A stretch of 64,000 nt of DNA from the NCBI RefSeq assembly GCF_001421665.1, contig NZ_LMKV01000006.1, positions 1 to 64,000 on the forward strand, given 5' to 3'. Below the pieces are notes generated by a model. That model was given only the letters and a program-made list of their open reading frames with translations, did not search any database and had not been told where the DNA came from. Position numbers and translations under genes: made by a program. This DNA comes from Sphingobium sp. Leaf26 (lineage in GTDB: Bacteria; Pseudomonadota; Alphaproteobacteria; Sphingomonadales; Sphingomonadaceae). Positions 34,559 to 44,100 of this stretch are shown here, one piece after another (positions within the stretch are counted from its first letter, which is position 1; every line of letters begins with the position of its first letter).

Positions 34559-37093
34559 GTGACCAAACGCGTCTTCTTCCAAATTCACTGGTTCCTGGGC
34601 ATCACCGCCGGGGTCGTGCTGGCGCTCATGGGTGTCACCGGCGCGACGATGAGCTTCGAAGACGAGATTAGCGAAGCGCTCTCCCCACGCCTGTTCGTGC
34701 CGGGAGTGCCGGTCGCGGCGGACCTGTCACCCGACCGGCTGATCGCCCGGATCGAGGCCGACCATCCCGGCTATTATGTCGCCCGCCTCGATTGGGAGGC
34801 CGCGCGCGACCGCACCCATGCGGTCCGACTGCTCGCCAGCGAAGGGCGCGGCCGGATGCAGGGGCAGGTCGATCGCGCCACCGGGCATTGGCTCGGCGAG
34901 CCGACGGGAGCCGGCTTCTTCCACCTGATGGACGAACTGCATCGCTGGCTTGCTTTGCCCGGCGGCGGCAACGGCATCGGTCGTCAGATTACGGCGTTCA
35001 GCGCGATTGCCCTGATCTTCTTCGCCTTGTCCGGCCTGTATCTGCGCTGGCCGCGTCAGGCACTGGACTGGCGCGCCTGGATAGTGCTGGACCTGCGCAA
35101 GACCGGTCGCAACCTGTGGCGCGCGCTGCATGTCGTGATCGGCACATGGGTTCTGCTCTTCTATCTGCTGAGCGCCTTGACCGGCCTGTGGTGGAGCTAT
35201 GACTGGTATCGCCAGGGCGTGCTCTATGCCCTGGCCGGAAAGGCCGGCGGCGAGGAAGGGCGGCGTGAGGGCAAGAAAGACGGGATAGCGCCGCGCCCGG
35301 CGATCGATCCGGCCTGGACCGCCTTCCGCCGCGCCACGGGCGAAAGTTATGTCTGGGTCCGCATCGCGCGGCCAACCCCGGCCCAGCCGATGAAGGCGAT
35401 CAATTTCGACGCCCGCCCGGCCGGCGCGCGCCACCTGCGCCAGACCGACCGCTACAGCTACGATCCAGAGACGATCGCGCTCAGGAAGCGCGACCTCTAT
35501 GATCGCCGACCGCTGGGAACCATCATCACCCAGAGCATGTATGAACTGCATCGCGGCGCGTTTTTTGGCCTGCCGGGCCGGATCGCGATGCTGCTGACCA
35601 GCCTCACCATGCCCTTGTTCACCATCACCGGCTATCTCCTCTATCTATCGCGGCGTCGGCGCAAGCGGGAAGCCAAGGCGCTGGACGCTGACATCGCACT
35701 ACCCGCAGGGTCGGGGACGGGCGACCTGCTGATCGCCTATGCCAGCCAGACCGGCACGGCCGAGATCCGCGCGCGCAATGCGGCGCTTGCACTGGCCCAA
35801 GGGGGCGTGCGGGCGCAGATAGTGCCGGTCGGCAAACTGACGCCGGCGCTGCTGGCGGAGAGCCAGCGCCTGCTGCTCGTGGTCAGCACCTATGGTGAGG
35901 GCGAACCGCCGGATATGGCGCGCGGCTTCGCGTCGCGGCTGTTGCGCGGGGAAGGGCCGGATCTCCGCCATCTCCACTATGGCATATTGGCGCTGGGCGA
36001 TCGCGAATATTCCGATTTCTGCGCCTTCGGCCACCGGGTGGATGATTGGCTGCGTACGGCCGGCGCGACGGCGCTCTTCCCGTTGATCGCGATGGATCAT
36101 GGCGATCAGGCGGCGGAACGGCAGTGGGACGCGGCCCTGCACGATCTGGGCGCGGCAGAGGCGCGGCGCGGCCAGACCGTCATTCCGTTTAAGGCCTGGA
36201 CATTGGTGTCCCGCCATATGCTCAACCCGCAGAGCGATGCGCTCAAGGCCTTCCATCTGCAATTCGAGCCGACCACCGATATGGAGAGCGCATGGGAAGC
36301 CGGCGACATTGTCGAGGCCCAGCCTTGTAACGCGCCCGAAGCGGTGGACGCCTTGCTGTTTACGCAAGCGGCAGATGCCGACCTGATCGATCTGCCGGCA
36401 TCGCTGCGCGATCATCTGACAACGGCGATGTTGCCCGATTCCGACCAGCCCATCACGGCGGAGGCGGGGCGGGCGCTGCGGCCCCTGCCGGTGCGCGAAT
36501 ATTCTGCGGCGTCGATCGCCGCTGATGGCACGCTGGACCTGGTGGTCCGGCAGGTCAGGGGTCAGGATGGCCGGCTGGGCGTAGGGTCGGGCTGGCTGAC
36601 CGCGTATCTGCCGGTCGGTGCGACCACATTGCTCCGCGTGCGCCCCAATCCCGGTTTCCGCACCAATCCGGGGCAGGGCGGACGTCCGCTGATCCTGATC
36701 GGCAATGGCACTGGCATAGCGGGCCTGCGCGCGCATTTGCGCGCGCAGGCGCATGGCGGGCACAAGGGGCACTGGCTGCTGTTCGGGGAACGGACCCGGA
36801 GCCATGAAAGCTTCTTTGACGATGAACTGTCGGCCTGGATCGCGGATGGGACGCTCTCCCGCCTCCACCGCTGCTTTTCCCGCGACGAGGATTGCGGGCG
36901 CTATGTGCAGGACATGCTGCCCGATGCTGCTTCGATCCTGAGCGACTGGGTCGATCGCGGCGCGACGATCCTGGTCTGCGGCAGCCTGGAGGGCATGGCG
37001 CAGGGCGTGCATGAGGGGCTGGCCCGGATATTGGGCGAAACCACGCTGGAAAATCTGTCGGAGGATGGTCGTTATCGCCGGGACGTCTACTGA
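34559..37093 (+). CDS. PepSY membrane protein fused to flavodoxin and NADPH-type reductase
   Basis: An 844-residue fusion. Residues about 1-370 are a PepSY-associated membrane domain (FFQIHWFLGITAGVVLALMGVTGATMSFEDEI, further helices near 145-165, 195-220 and 340-365). Residues about 385-530 are a flavodoxin domain (DLLIAYASQTGTAEIRARNAALAL, STYGEGEPPDMARGFASRLL, GDREYSDFCAFGHRVDDWL). The rest is an FAD/NADPH reductase like CysJ (PLILIGNGTGIAGLRAHLRA, LLFGERTRSHESFF, and the C-terminal LSEDGRYRRDVY). It would pass electrons from NADPH through flavins to a periplasmic acceptor, most likely ferric siderophore. The start is GTG 34559. No terminal truncation is seen. Confidence 0.9.
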   Translation: MTKRVFFQIHWFLGITAGVVLALMGVTGATMSFEDEISEALSPRLFVPGVPVAADLSPDRLIARIEADHPGYYVARLDWEAARDRTHAVRLLASEGRGRMQGQVDRATGHWLGEPTGAGFFHLMDELHRWLALPGGGNGIGRQITAFSAIALIFFALSGLYLRWPRQALDWRAWIVLDLRKTGRNLWRALHVVIGTWVLLFYLLSALTGLWWSYDWYRQGVLYALAGKAGGEEGRREGKKDGIAPRPAIDPAWTAFRRATGESYVWVRIARPTPAQPMKAINFDARPAGARHLRQTDRYSYDPETIALRKRDLYDRRPLGTIITQSMYELHRGAFFGLPGRIAMLLTSLTMPLFTITGYLLYLSRRRRKREAKALDADIALPAGSGTGDLLIAYASQTGTAEIRARNAALALAQGGVRAQIVPVGKLTPALLAESQRLLLVVSTYGEGEPPDMARGFASRLLRGEGPDLRHLHYGILALGDREYSDFCAFGHRVDDWLRTAGATALFPLIAMDHGDQAAERQWDAALHDLGAAEARRGQTVIPFKAWTLVSRHMLNPQSDALKAFHLQFEPTTDMESAWEAGDIVEAQPCNAPEAVDALLFTQAADADLIDLPASLRDHLTTAMLPDSDQPITAEAGRALRPLPVREYSAASIAADGTLDLVVRQVRGQDGRLGVGSGWLTAYLPVGATTLLRVRPNPGFRTNPGQGGRPLILIGNGTGIAGLRAHLRAQAHGGHKGHWLLFGERTRSHESFFDDELSAWIADGTLSRLHRCFSRDEDCGRYVQDMLPDAASILSDWVDRGATILVCGSLEGMAQGVHEGLARILGETTLENLSEDGRYRRDVY

Positions 37094-37102
37094 CCGTCGT
37101 CG

Positions 37103-37285
37103 TCAGAAGATTTTTCGGACCGACAGCATCAGCGTGCGTCTTTCAGGGTCGAGATAGGCGGGCTGACAGGCGATCGGCGTCGCATCCGTCGCGTCCATGA
37201 CCTTCTGCCGCCGGTTCAGCAGACTGCCGACACGCAGGCTGTGCGCCCAGTCCTGTCCCCGGAAATGATTGGCCGGTGCTGTCAG
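37103..37285 (-). pseudogene. C-terminal remnant of a TonB-dependent receptor
   Basis: Reading leftward into the stop at 37103, the frame encodes about 60 residues containing NHFRGQDWAHSLRVGSL, LLNRRQKVMDATD and ERRTLMLSVRKIF, a typical receptor C-terminus with the final aromatic residue. Upstream of about 37285 the frame loses resemblance and no start or plug is present. The rest of the gene is gone. It sits at the end of the iron island beside a decayed transposon, which suggests deletion during rearrangement. Confidence 0.75.
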
Positions 37286-37574
37286 TCTAACGCGAACTCT
37301 TCTCCATCGGATGCAGTTCGGGCGGAGAGGGTAAGGGCCTGGCTAGCTCGCCACGGTCTGCTACTCCGCCAGCGCAGCGGAGCGTCGGTGCCCAGGCTCG
37401 GGACCTGTTAAATTGGTTGCGTGAAGCGTCGATGGTTGATTGCAATCACGTCCTTATCTCGACTTTGTACAATTAGGTAGCGAAGCATAGTGCTTGAGCC
37501 ATACGTATGAGTCATGTTGTGGGAGTATATTGCGATTTCCGGTGCGGCGGGGAGTGTTGATTAATGTCGCCGAC
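37286..37574. other. gene-free stretch with possible left end of the insertion element
   Basis: No coding frame is convincing here. Bases 37520-37535 (GGGAGTATATTGCGA) weakly match, in inverted orientation, the sequence beside the transposase start (38957-38972), which may mark the ends of the element. Apart from this, no promoter, hairpin or RNA was recognised. Confidence 0.4.
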
Positions 37575-38972
37575 CCACAGTTGAAGCCGGACGGCTCAGA
37601 TGGCGTCGCTGAATGTCAGGCTGGTTTTGCGATACCAGGTGGCGGCATAAGAGGTGCTGCTGGTGGTGAGCAGATCGCAGGCCCCCTTCGACTGCCTGCC
37701 AAGGCGGGCGCTCAGCACAGGCGACGCGATATGAGGGTGTAGAGACCCAGCAGCGCCGGCGTGGTTCGGGCTATGGCATCTCGTCGGTCCACTGGCGCTG
37801 TGTTTCGACACCCAGGTGAGCGCGCGTTTCGGTGAAGGTGACCTCGATCTGCCATCGGCGGACGTATAAAGCGATGATGTCGGCGGGCCCGAGGGTGATG
37901 TCGGTACTGAAGAAGGCCTGCGGGCCGCGCTTTCCGTCAGGATCGCGAACCAGGACCCAGCGGACCGGCAAGACCGGGGTGTCGGGCCTGTACCACGAGG
38001 CGATGTCGGATGTGGTCTCGAGCGCCTTGCCGCTGACATGGCCATAGCAGGCAGAGACGAGAATGCTGGTCCAGCGTGTCGCCGGGTTGGCGAGCAGGGG
38101 CTTGAGTTTTGGTAGTGCTCGCCCTTTCTGCGCCGGTCGCCCCATCGCGCGTGCCGTTCGCCCCGCAGGCTGTGCAAACAAGTTGGCGTCGAGCCGCAAC
38201 CGGCTGATGCGTGCGGCCCAGCGGACGATCGCATGTGCCAGTTCGTGGACAGCAAAGCTGCTGTCGCCAATGAAGATGATCCGCCGACCCGGCAGCCAGC
38301 GAGACAGTTGCAGCGCGCCCTGCCGGGCCCAGTCCGTCAGCAATTTATGACGACAGCCGCGTTGACGGTTCGATCGTTCCGAAGGAGCAAGCAGCGTCAG
38401 GACTGGCAGTGCCTTGATCAGGCCAAGTCCATGACGCCGGGGTGAGCACCATGAAGCTGAGCCAGCGCAGTCCGCTGGCTTTGACGAAATGGCCGTGACT
38501 GGAGCGGGCCGGGTCGCGGTATATACCCCGTGCGGCGATCCGACGCCCCATCGCCGCTCAATGGTGTCGTCCATACCGATGGCTACAGGACCATCGGGCA
38601 CGAGCCGTTCGACCACAATGCCCAGTAAACGCCTGGCAACGGCACGCGAACTCCAGCGGGCGCGGTTGAGGATCTGGTGATAGGTTGCAAAGTTGGCGTC
38701 GTCGGCTCGGCCGGTCACACGCAGGCAAGACGTAACGGTCCGCTTGCCCGTGGCCAGCAGGCCGCCCATTACCAGAACAAGCACATGCTCCCAACTGGAA
38801 GCCGTAAAGCAGGGACGCCATGCCTGCAGCCATTGGCGCAGGATCTGGGGAACGGGATCGCCGATAACGGCCTTGTTCTGGTCCAGCATTCCATGCTTGA
38901 AAATCCTGACTGAAGCACGTTGCAACGCTTGGGCTGTTGCCATGCGGCGAGGTGACTCGAATATGCTGTGAC
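37517..38972. mobile_element. decayed IS701-like insertion element (approximate limits)
   Basis: Limits are tentative. The right end, read inward, has ACAGCATATTCGAG; the left end has GGGAGTATATTGCGA. A span of about 1.45 kb fits the IS701 family. No clear target-site duplication was identified. The transposase inside is broken (see the pseudogene entry), so the element is not autonomous. Confidence 0.35.
37575..38943 (-). pseudogene. frameshifted IS701/IS4-like transposase
   Basis: The frame 38943-37771 encodes a DDE transposase: the first Asp in AIGMDDTIERRWG, the second in RRIIFIGDSSFAVHEL, and Glu in YVRRWQIEVTFTETRAHLGVE. It is damaged in several places. Between about 38545 and 38425 the conserved protein is in another frame (RRIAARGIYRDPARSSHGHF, then ASGLRWLSFMVLTP), so two compensating indels replace that segment. 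Near 37775 the conserved ARTTPALLGLYTLI is again out of frame, and AATWYRKTSLTFSDAI needs a further shift. That frame then meets a TGA at 37596-37598, after which AVRLQLW continues the family ending. The protein cannot be functional as written. Confidence 0.8.
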
Positions 38973-38995
38973 CCGATGGCAGCTATGGATGCACC

Positions 38996-39274
38996 ATGAA
39001 AGACGACGAAATCATTCTGCGCATCGAAACGTTCGACGCCGCTAACGGTGGAGGCGTGGGGTGGTACGAGGACAAAGGCGCCTACCATCTCTATCTGCTG
39101 GAAACCGAGGCACCGATCGCCGGCCTCAAGCCTGTCGGCACGCGCGACGAAGTCAGGCTTGGCTACTGGTCGCACCGGCGAAAATGGGAAGATATTGACG
39201 ATATGGGCGGATGCGTCTTGCCCCTCGATCACGCCCTCGACCACATCGCTGAAAACAGCATCTTCTGGACCTGA
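38996..39274 (+). CDS. small acidic hypothetical protein between IS and CRISPR array
   Basis: A 92-residue frame (MKDDEIILRIETFDAANGGGVGWYEDKGAYHLYLL to LDHALDHIAENSIFWT). It is acidic, soluble and without a signal peptide or known motif. Amino-acid composition looks like a real protein rather than a shadow frame. It begins only 52 bases from the transposase start and ends 7 bases before the degenerate CRISPR repeat. I do not recognise it, and no cas-accessory function can be claimed. Confidence 0.5.
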   Translation: MKDDEIILRIETFDAANGGGVGWYEDKGAYHLYLLETEAPIAGLKPVGTRDEVRLGYWSHRRKWEDIDDMGGCVLPLDHALDHIAENSIFWT

Positions 39275-39280
39275 ACCTGA

Positions 39281-39844
39281 CCAAAAACGTACAAAGTCGA
39301 GATGGGGGGCTATGATACGACCCGCACTTGTGCGGACCTCTCGACGGTTGCCGCTGGACCGCGATCTCTGAGCGGCTATGATCAGCTTCAAGGTCGATGA
39401 TGTCTCGCACAGGTTGCCGCTGGACCGCGATCTCTGAGCGGCTATGATAATTCAGCAAAGCCAAGGGCGCCCCGGTCAGTTGCCGCTGGACCGCGATCTC
39501 TGAGCGGCTATGATGGCGGGCAGCAACGGTGCCAGTGCGCCGGCGTTGCCGCTGGACCGCGATCTCTGAGCGGCTATGATGCGATTGACGGTCTGGTGGA
39601 CGGCGCGCTGGTTGCCGCTGGACCGCGATCTCTGAGCGGCTATGATTATCCTTGCGCTCGACCAACTGCGCAGGCGGTTGCCGCTGGACCGCGATCTCTG
39701 AGCGGCTATGATAGAGCGGCCGATCGACGCCGCCCGCCAGGAGTTGCCGCTGGACCGCGATCTCTGAGCGGCTATGATGGCGGTCGGGCCATTCCACTCG
39801 CGGCGGCCGTTGCCGCTGGACCGCGATCTCTGAGCGGCTATGAT
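39281..39844 (+). CRISPR. type II-C CRISPR array, 8 intact repeats plus one degenerate
   Basis: Eight identical 36-bp repeats start at 39347, 39413, 39479, 39545, 39611, 39677, 39743 and 39809. Each begins GTTGCCGCTGGACC and ends GAGCGGCTATGAT, and they are separated by seven unique 30-bp spacers. One period to the left, 39281-39316 keeps only GGCTATGAT at its right end, which makes a degenerate terminal repeat with an eighth 30-bp spacer (39317-39346). The plus strand is the crRNA strand because its repeat pairs with the tracrRNA at 44652. The repeat carries a promoter-like pair TGGACC and TATGAT, 16 bases apart, so each crRNA may be transcribed from its own repeat, as known for Neisseria and Campylobacter II-C systems. 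Confidence 0.97.
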
Positions 39845-39894
39845 GCATCAATGGATAGTGCATTGAAAAACAAAGTAATATCCATTGATCCATC
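39842..39894. repeat. inverted repeat in the AT-rich leader next to the last repeat
   Basis: GATGCATCAATGGAT (39842-39856) and ATCCATTGATCCATC (39880-39894) form a 15-bp inverted repeat with one mismatch and a 23-base AT-rich loop. The left arm begins inside the last three bases of the final CRISPR repeat. No T-run follows, so a terminator is less likely than a leader or adaptation signal. The region 39845-39916 is the AT-rich gap between array and cas2. Confidence 0.6.
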
Positions 39895-39916
39895 AGCGTA
39901 AAAATCACGAGAATCA

Positions 39917-40255
39917 TCAGAATAGCGCGAGTTGATCGGGGTTTTTCCGTTGCCGCCGTCGGCGCTGTCCTGAAAATCGCACGATATTTTCATATTGTCG
40001 GTCCGTGAAACTGAGGATGTGGACGTCGCCGCGATCAGGCAGGCTCGATTCGACCCGCCTCATATAGGTTTCAAACTGTTCCTTGCCGTTGCAGAAGCCA
40101 GCATAGACCGAAAACTGGCTCTTCTCAAAGCCTTCATCCAGAAGGAATTCGCGGAATTTCGTTGCCGCGCGCGCCTGTTCCCTGGTGGTCACGGGCAGGT
40201 CGAACATCACGAAAATCCACATCAGCCGGTATCCACTCAGCTGGGTTGCGCTCAT
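39917..40255 (-). CDS. cas2: CRISPR-associated endoribonuclease/adaptation protein Cas2
   Basis: A 112-residue Cas2 of the type II group. The N-terminal MWIFVMFDLPVTTREQARAATKFREFLLDEGF has the conserved Asp after the first beta strand, and FEKSQFSVYAGFCNG and GDVHILSFTDRQYENIVRFSG follow. Cas2 dimers bridge two Cas1 dimers in spacer integration. It overlaps cas1 by 4 bases (ATGA) and lies next to the leader end of the array. Intact. Confidence 0.95.
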   Translation of the reverse strand: MSATQLSGYRLMWIFVMFDLPVTTREQARAATKFREFLLDEGFEKSQFSVYAGFCNGKEQFETYMRRVESSLPDRGDVHILSFTDRQYENIVRFSGQRRRRQRKNPDQLALF

Positions 40256-41175
40256 GGTAGCAGCAAGTCGAGCCCGGCCAGTTCCAGCCGTGACGGGGGT
40301 GTAGGAAGCATGATATCCGCTGCCTGTCCGGTCTGGAATGCGCGCGCCAGACTTTGCGCGGCACGGTTCGCGGCGCCCGCTACGGTGGTCGTGCCGTCTG
40401 CGCCGGGCAGGTCGAGCGCGATCAGCCCGGCAAATGCGCGCTTGGCTTCAGGCGTCACCGCATCAATTCCGTGTGCGACCAGATGGAGGGCAAGCGCATC
40501 GACCAGTGGTCGGAACGGTTCGATCAGGTCGTCGGCCAGAGCAAAGGCATTGGTTCTGTTGGCATGATGCACGCCGATCGACGGATGCAGGCCGGACGCG
40601 ACCACGGCACGGGCGCACAACGATCGCAGCACCGTATATCCATAATTGAGGAGGGCGTTGATGTCGTTCGCATCCCGATCGCGCCGGAACCCATCCCCCA
40701 TCAGCAGGGGCCAGTAACGCCGCGCCGCCTGTGCTTCGACATTGTCGGGGTCGCCCGAACCCACGCGCCGGGCGAGCAGGTCGAAGGCGGAGGAGGAGAT
40801 GCCATTGGCATCCAGCACCGCTGCCTGCCAGCGAATCTTGGCGATGACGATCCGGCGCCACAATTGCTTGGACAGTGGCTTGCCTGCCTCCCACTGCGCA
40901 CGCATGCGGCTGTTCTGGGCATGATGCCCGTCCAGCGGGAGGCAAACGGCAACGGGGGCGTGATTGCTGCCGCACAGCAGCATCACCGCACCGCGCTTGG
41001 CCAAAGCGACGATCAGGCTGGTCGACCATGTCACACCATGGGCATGAACGATGACGGCCGCGACATCGTCCAGTGGCACACGACCCATTTCCTCGCGATC
41101 CCGCGACACGATCAGGAAACCGCGATAGGCGGACAGATGTCGGTGATCGGTGGCGATATCGACAATTCTGTCCAT
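40252..41175 (-). CDS. cas1: CRISPR-associated integrase Cas1, type II
   Basis: A 307-residue Cas1 that integrates new spacers. The N-terminal beta domain includes AYRGFLIVSRDREEMGRVPLDDVAAVIVHAHGVTWS. The helical catalytic domain has Glu in NVEAQAARRYWPLL, His in GLHPSIGVHHANRTN, and acidic residues in FALADDLIEPFRPLVDAL, the expected metal-binding set. The ATG at 41175 is 20 bases after the cas9 stop; the longer frame to 41295 would overlap cas9. Intact. Confidence 0.95.
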   Translation of the reverse strand: MDRIVDIATDHRHLSAYRGFLIVSRDREEMGRVPLDDVAAVIVHAHGVTWSTSLIVALAKRGAVMLLCGSNHAPVAVCLPLDGHHAQNSRMRAQWEAGKPLSKQLWRRIVIAKIRWQAAVLDANGISSSAFDLLARRVGSGDPDNVEAQAARRYWPLLMGDGFRRDRDANDINALLNYGYTVLRSLCARAVVASGLHPSIGVHHANRTNAFALADDLIEPFRPLVDALALHLVAHGIDAVTPEAKRAFAGLIALDLPGADGTTTVAGAANRAAQSLARAFQTGQAADIMLPTPPSRLELAGLDLLLP

Positions 41176-41195
41176 TCGTCTCGCCCCCACCCTGG

Positions 41196-44100
41196 TCAGA
41201 TTGTCTTGCGTGTCTTGCGACGGGCGGTGCGGGCAGGAAAACCGGGGTCGAGGACGCGGCCTATTTCGTCGATACGGACTTTGCGAAACGACCATGCCTT
41301 CTGTTTGGCAGGGAAGAAGGAGAAATAGGAAAAGGGATCGCCCTTGTCCGCATCCCTGGATTTCAATGGGCCGCCTTCCTGCGGTTCGGCGAGGTACAGC
41401 CTGCCATCCTGGCCGAATTTGACGACGCGCAGCAGCAACCGCTCCTGTTCGGGGCTGGTCGCTGCCACGACATCATTCTGTTGCAGGCTCAGGACCTTGC
41501 GCGCGGTCGGGCTAAGGTTGCGAACGTTCGATATCCAGCCCGGCTGATGCGCATCGAACGTCGAAACCACTTCCGCCTCCCACTTGCCGCCCGGCAATTC
41601 CCATACATCGTACCGATAATTGGAATCGCCTTTATATCCCTTATAGATATGTCCATTCCGGTCGCTTATCGGAATGACGGACAGGGCTTCGGTCACGCGC
41701 ACGCGACGGATGCCGCCAAAAGGATGCCATTCCCGATCGGGGAAATCCGCCACCGCTTTTTCGAACGCCTTGCCTTCCAGCCCGTCCAGATGCTGGTGGA
41801 GCGCGGCCTTCAGATCGGTGTCTCGTATGCGATCCAGATCAGCCAGCTTCTTGAGGCTGGACAGCGGCACGCGGCGCACGACGATGCTGTTGCCCTTGGC
41901 GTCGGTCTCTCCGGTAAAACCATAGGCGGTGTCATTATGCAGGCGGCCGGCGGTCGCGTCCTGGCCCTTGGGCAAGCCAGCCTTGGACGCGGTGCCATGG
42001 TCGGTGCGATGGCTGACGGTGATGGCGTTGACTGCGGTGCGCAGGTCATCGCGGAAGCCGTCCCAGGGTTCAGGAATGATGATCCGTTCGCGCCCTTCCG
42101 CGCCTTCTTCACCAGAGGCTTTGGCGATCGCATTCAGCATGGATCGATCGATGATCGCCACGACTACGGCGTCGATGGCATGGTGGCGATGGTCCAGCCG
42201 GTTCTTGGCCTGATCCGCGCCGCCGCCAAAATTATGATCGGGCAGCAGGTCGTTGAGGCCCAGTTTGCGCCGGACCATCTCCGTCAGCCGGCCGGGGGAA
42301 ACCCAGATATGGCCCGTCCCTTCGCCCTTGTCGGGATAGAGCGTCGCCAGATATTCGCGCGACAGCCGGGCGAGATATTGGGTGTCCACCAGATGGCGCG
42401 CCTGAAAGCCGCTTTCATCCTTGAACTTCTCCATCGCGTCCGGTTCGAAGCGCCAGCGCTTGTTCTTGGGCAGTTGCGCGGCGCGCGCGGAGATGCCTTC
42501 CCAGCGCGGCGTGTGGCCCCAGGCTTCAAACGGCGATTGGCGGCGCTTCGCCTGATTGCAGCGGGTGTGACAGACGATCTTGTTGCCGTTGCTGTCGTCC
42601 AACGTCAATGCGAAGGGCAGGATATGGTCGACATTGACGCTGTTGGAAAACAGAGTTTCGATGCCGATGTTTTCACCGCAATAGACGCAGGGACGCGAGA
42701 GGACGTTTTCGGAATTAATCTCCTCCCATAATTTCAACAACGCCCGATTGGCGCCGCTGTTGCGCTGGCCAAGTTGTTCGAGCTTCAGCCCGCGCCGTTC
42801 CGCCGCTAGCCGGTTGTCATTATTTTCCTTATTGATCCGTTTCTTGTCGTCGTCGGTCAGCTTCAGTTCGCGCGCCAGTTCGATCGCGATTTCGGCGGGC
42901 GGACCATAGGCGCGGATCAGGGTGTTCACGATGCGGCGTAGCTGGTTCAGCCCGATATGGACGGTCGGATTGGTCAGGCGGCCGACCCGCATCTCATCCG
43001 AATGGGATGGATCTCCCGTCCCCGGCATGATGTGCCGCTCCAATGCGACGCCATAATAGGGAAGTTGCGGGCGGCCTTGCGCATCCTCGAAAATCTCGCC
43101 GGTGCGCAGATCGCTATGATGGTCGAAGCCTGCTGCGATGACCGCCTCGCTATACACAAGCACGCGCCCGTCCTTTTCGCCATCACGCAGCGCGTCGACC
43201 AGCCGCCGGGTCGCCACCTCGCCGAACCGGCCATAGCCGGGCGGCAAGGGCGCATTGGCGACAGCGCGCGCCTGTTCCGGTGTCAACGCATAGGCTTCGG
43301 TCAGCCATGCGCGGAATGTCGCATCATCGGCATCGCTCTCGACCTCCTCCAGCCGAGCGATGACCTCCCATTGCTCTTCTGCCGACAGATGGGCCCAGCG
43401 ATTGCCGAACCGGGTCTTGGCGCCCATCGCCGCCGCTACTTCATCCCCTTTCAGGTCGGTCCGATTCTCGCTTTCCTTGTTGAATCGCGCGTCGGGATCA
43501 AGCTTGAGCGTCTTGCGCAGGGTCGCGAAACTCACCTTGCCCTTGTCCTTGAGCTTCAGGAACAGAATGTCCCGTTCTTCCCGCGTCAACCGCTGCGCGA
43601 CTTCGCCGGTTCGCACGATCATCAGCGCGTTGAGTTCCTCCAGCAGGCGGCGGCGCTGAAACAGGGGATGTGCCTTGGGCAAACGCGGATCGCCCGCGAT
43701 CAGCGTGCACATGCCGATCTGCGGCGCTTTCAAGGGGCGCTGGTAGAAAATGATCTCATGCAGCCGGTCATGGACGTCGTTGGTCAGCACATCAGGATGG
43801 TGCGGCGCCTACGCGGCCCAGATGGCGCCGAACTCTTCCTCCATCAGCGCGCGGCCGGGATAGAAATCATAGCCACGCTCCTTTCCCGCTTCATCTTTCT
43901 CGGTGTCCAGCCGGGTGCGAACGCGCGGAATATTATTGGCGTCGGTCGCTCCGATGCGGCGCATGTGCAGCCATTTGCCGAAGGTCCAACTGCCCGGCTC
44001 TGCACCCGCCTGCTCTTCGGCTGCCCGAATTTTCCTTCCCAGCTCTTCCACACCGGCTGCGATCTTCCCCGCGTCGTCATCCGCCTTGCGATCGGCCTTG

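Noticed and set aside
38558..39391. 277-codon minus-strand frame across the IS and CRISPR edge
   Set aside because: It combines a shadow of the small ORF at 38996 with an out-of-frame reading of the transposase.
39153..39917. Minus-strand protein made of repeated HSRSEIAVQRQ units
   Set aside because: It is simply the translation of the CRISPR repeats (66-base period keeps the frame), not a repeat protein.
43790..43811. Frameshift or true gene boundary in cas9
   Set aside because: The two parts are in the same frame and join without missing sequence, so a frameshift is excluded. A natural two-gene Cas9 is unlikely because no ribosome-binding site precedes the GTG at 43790.
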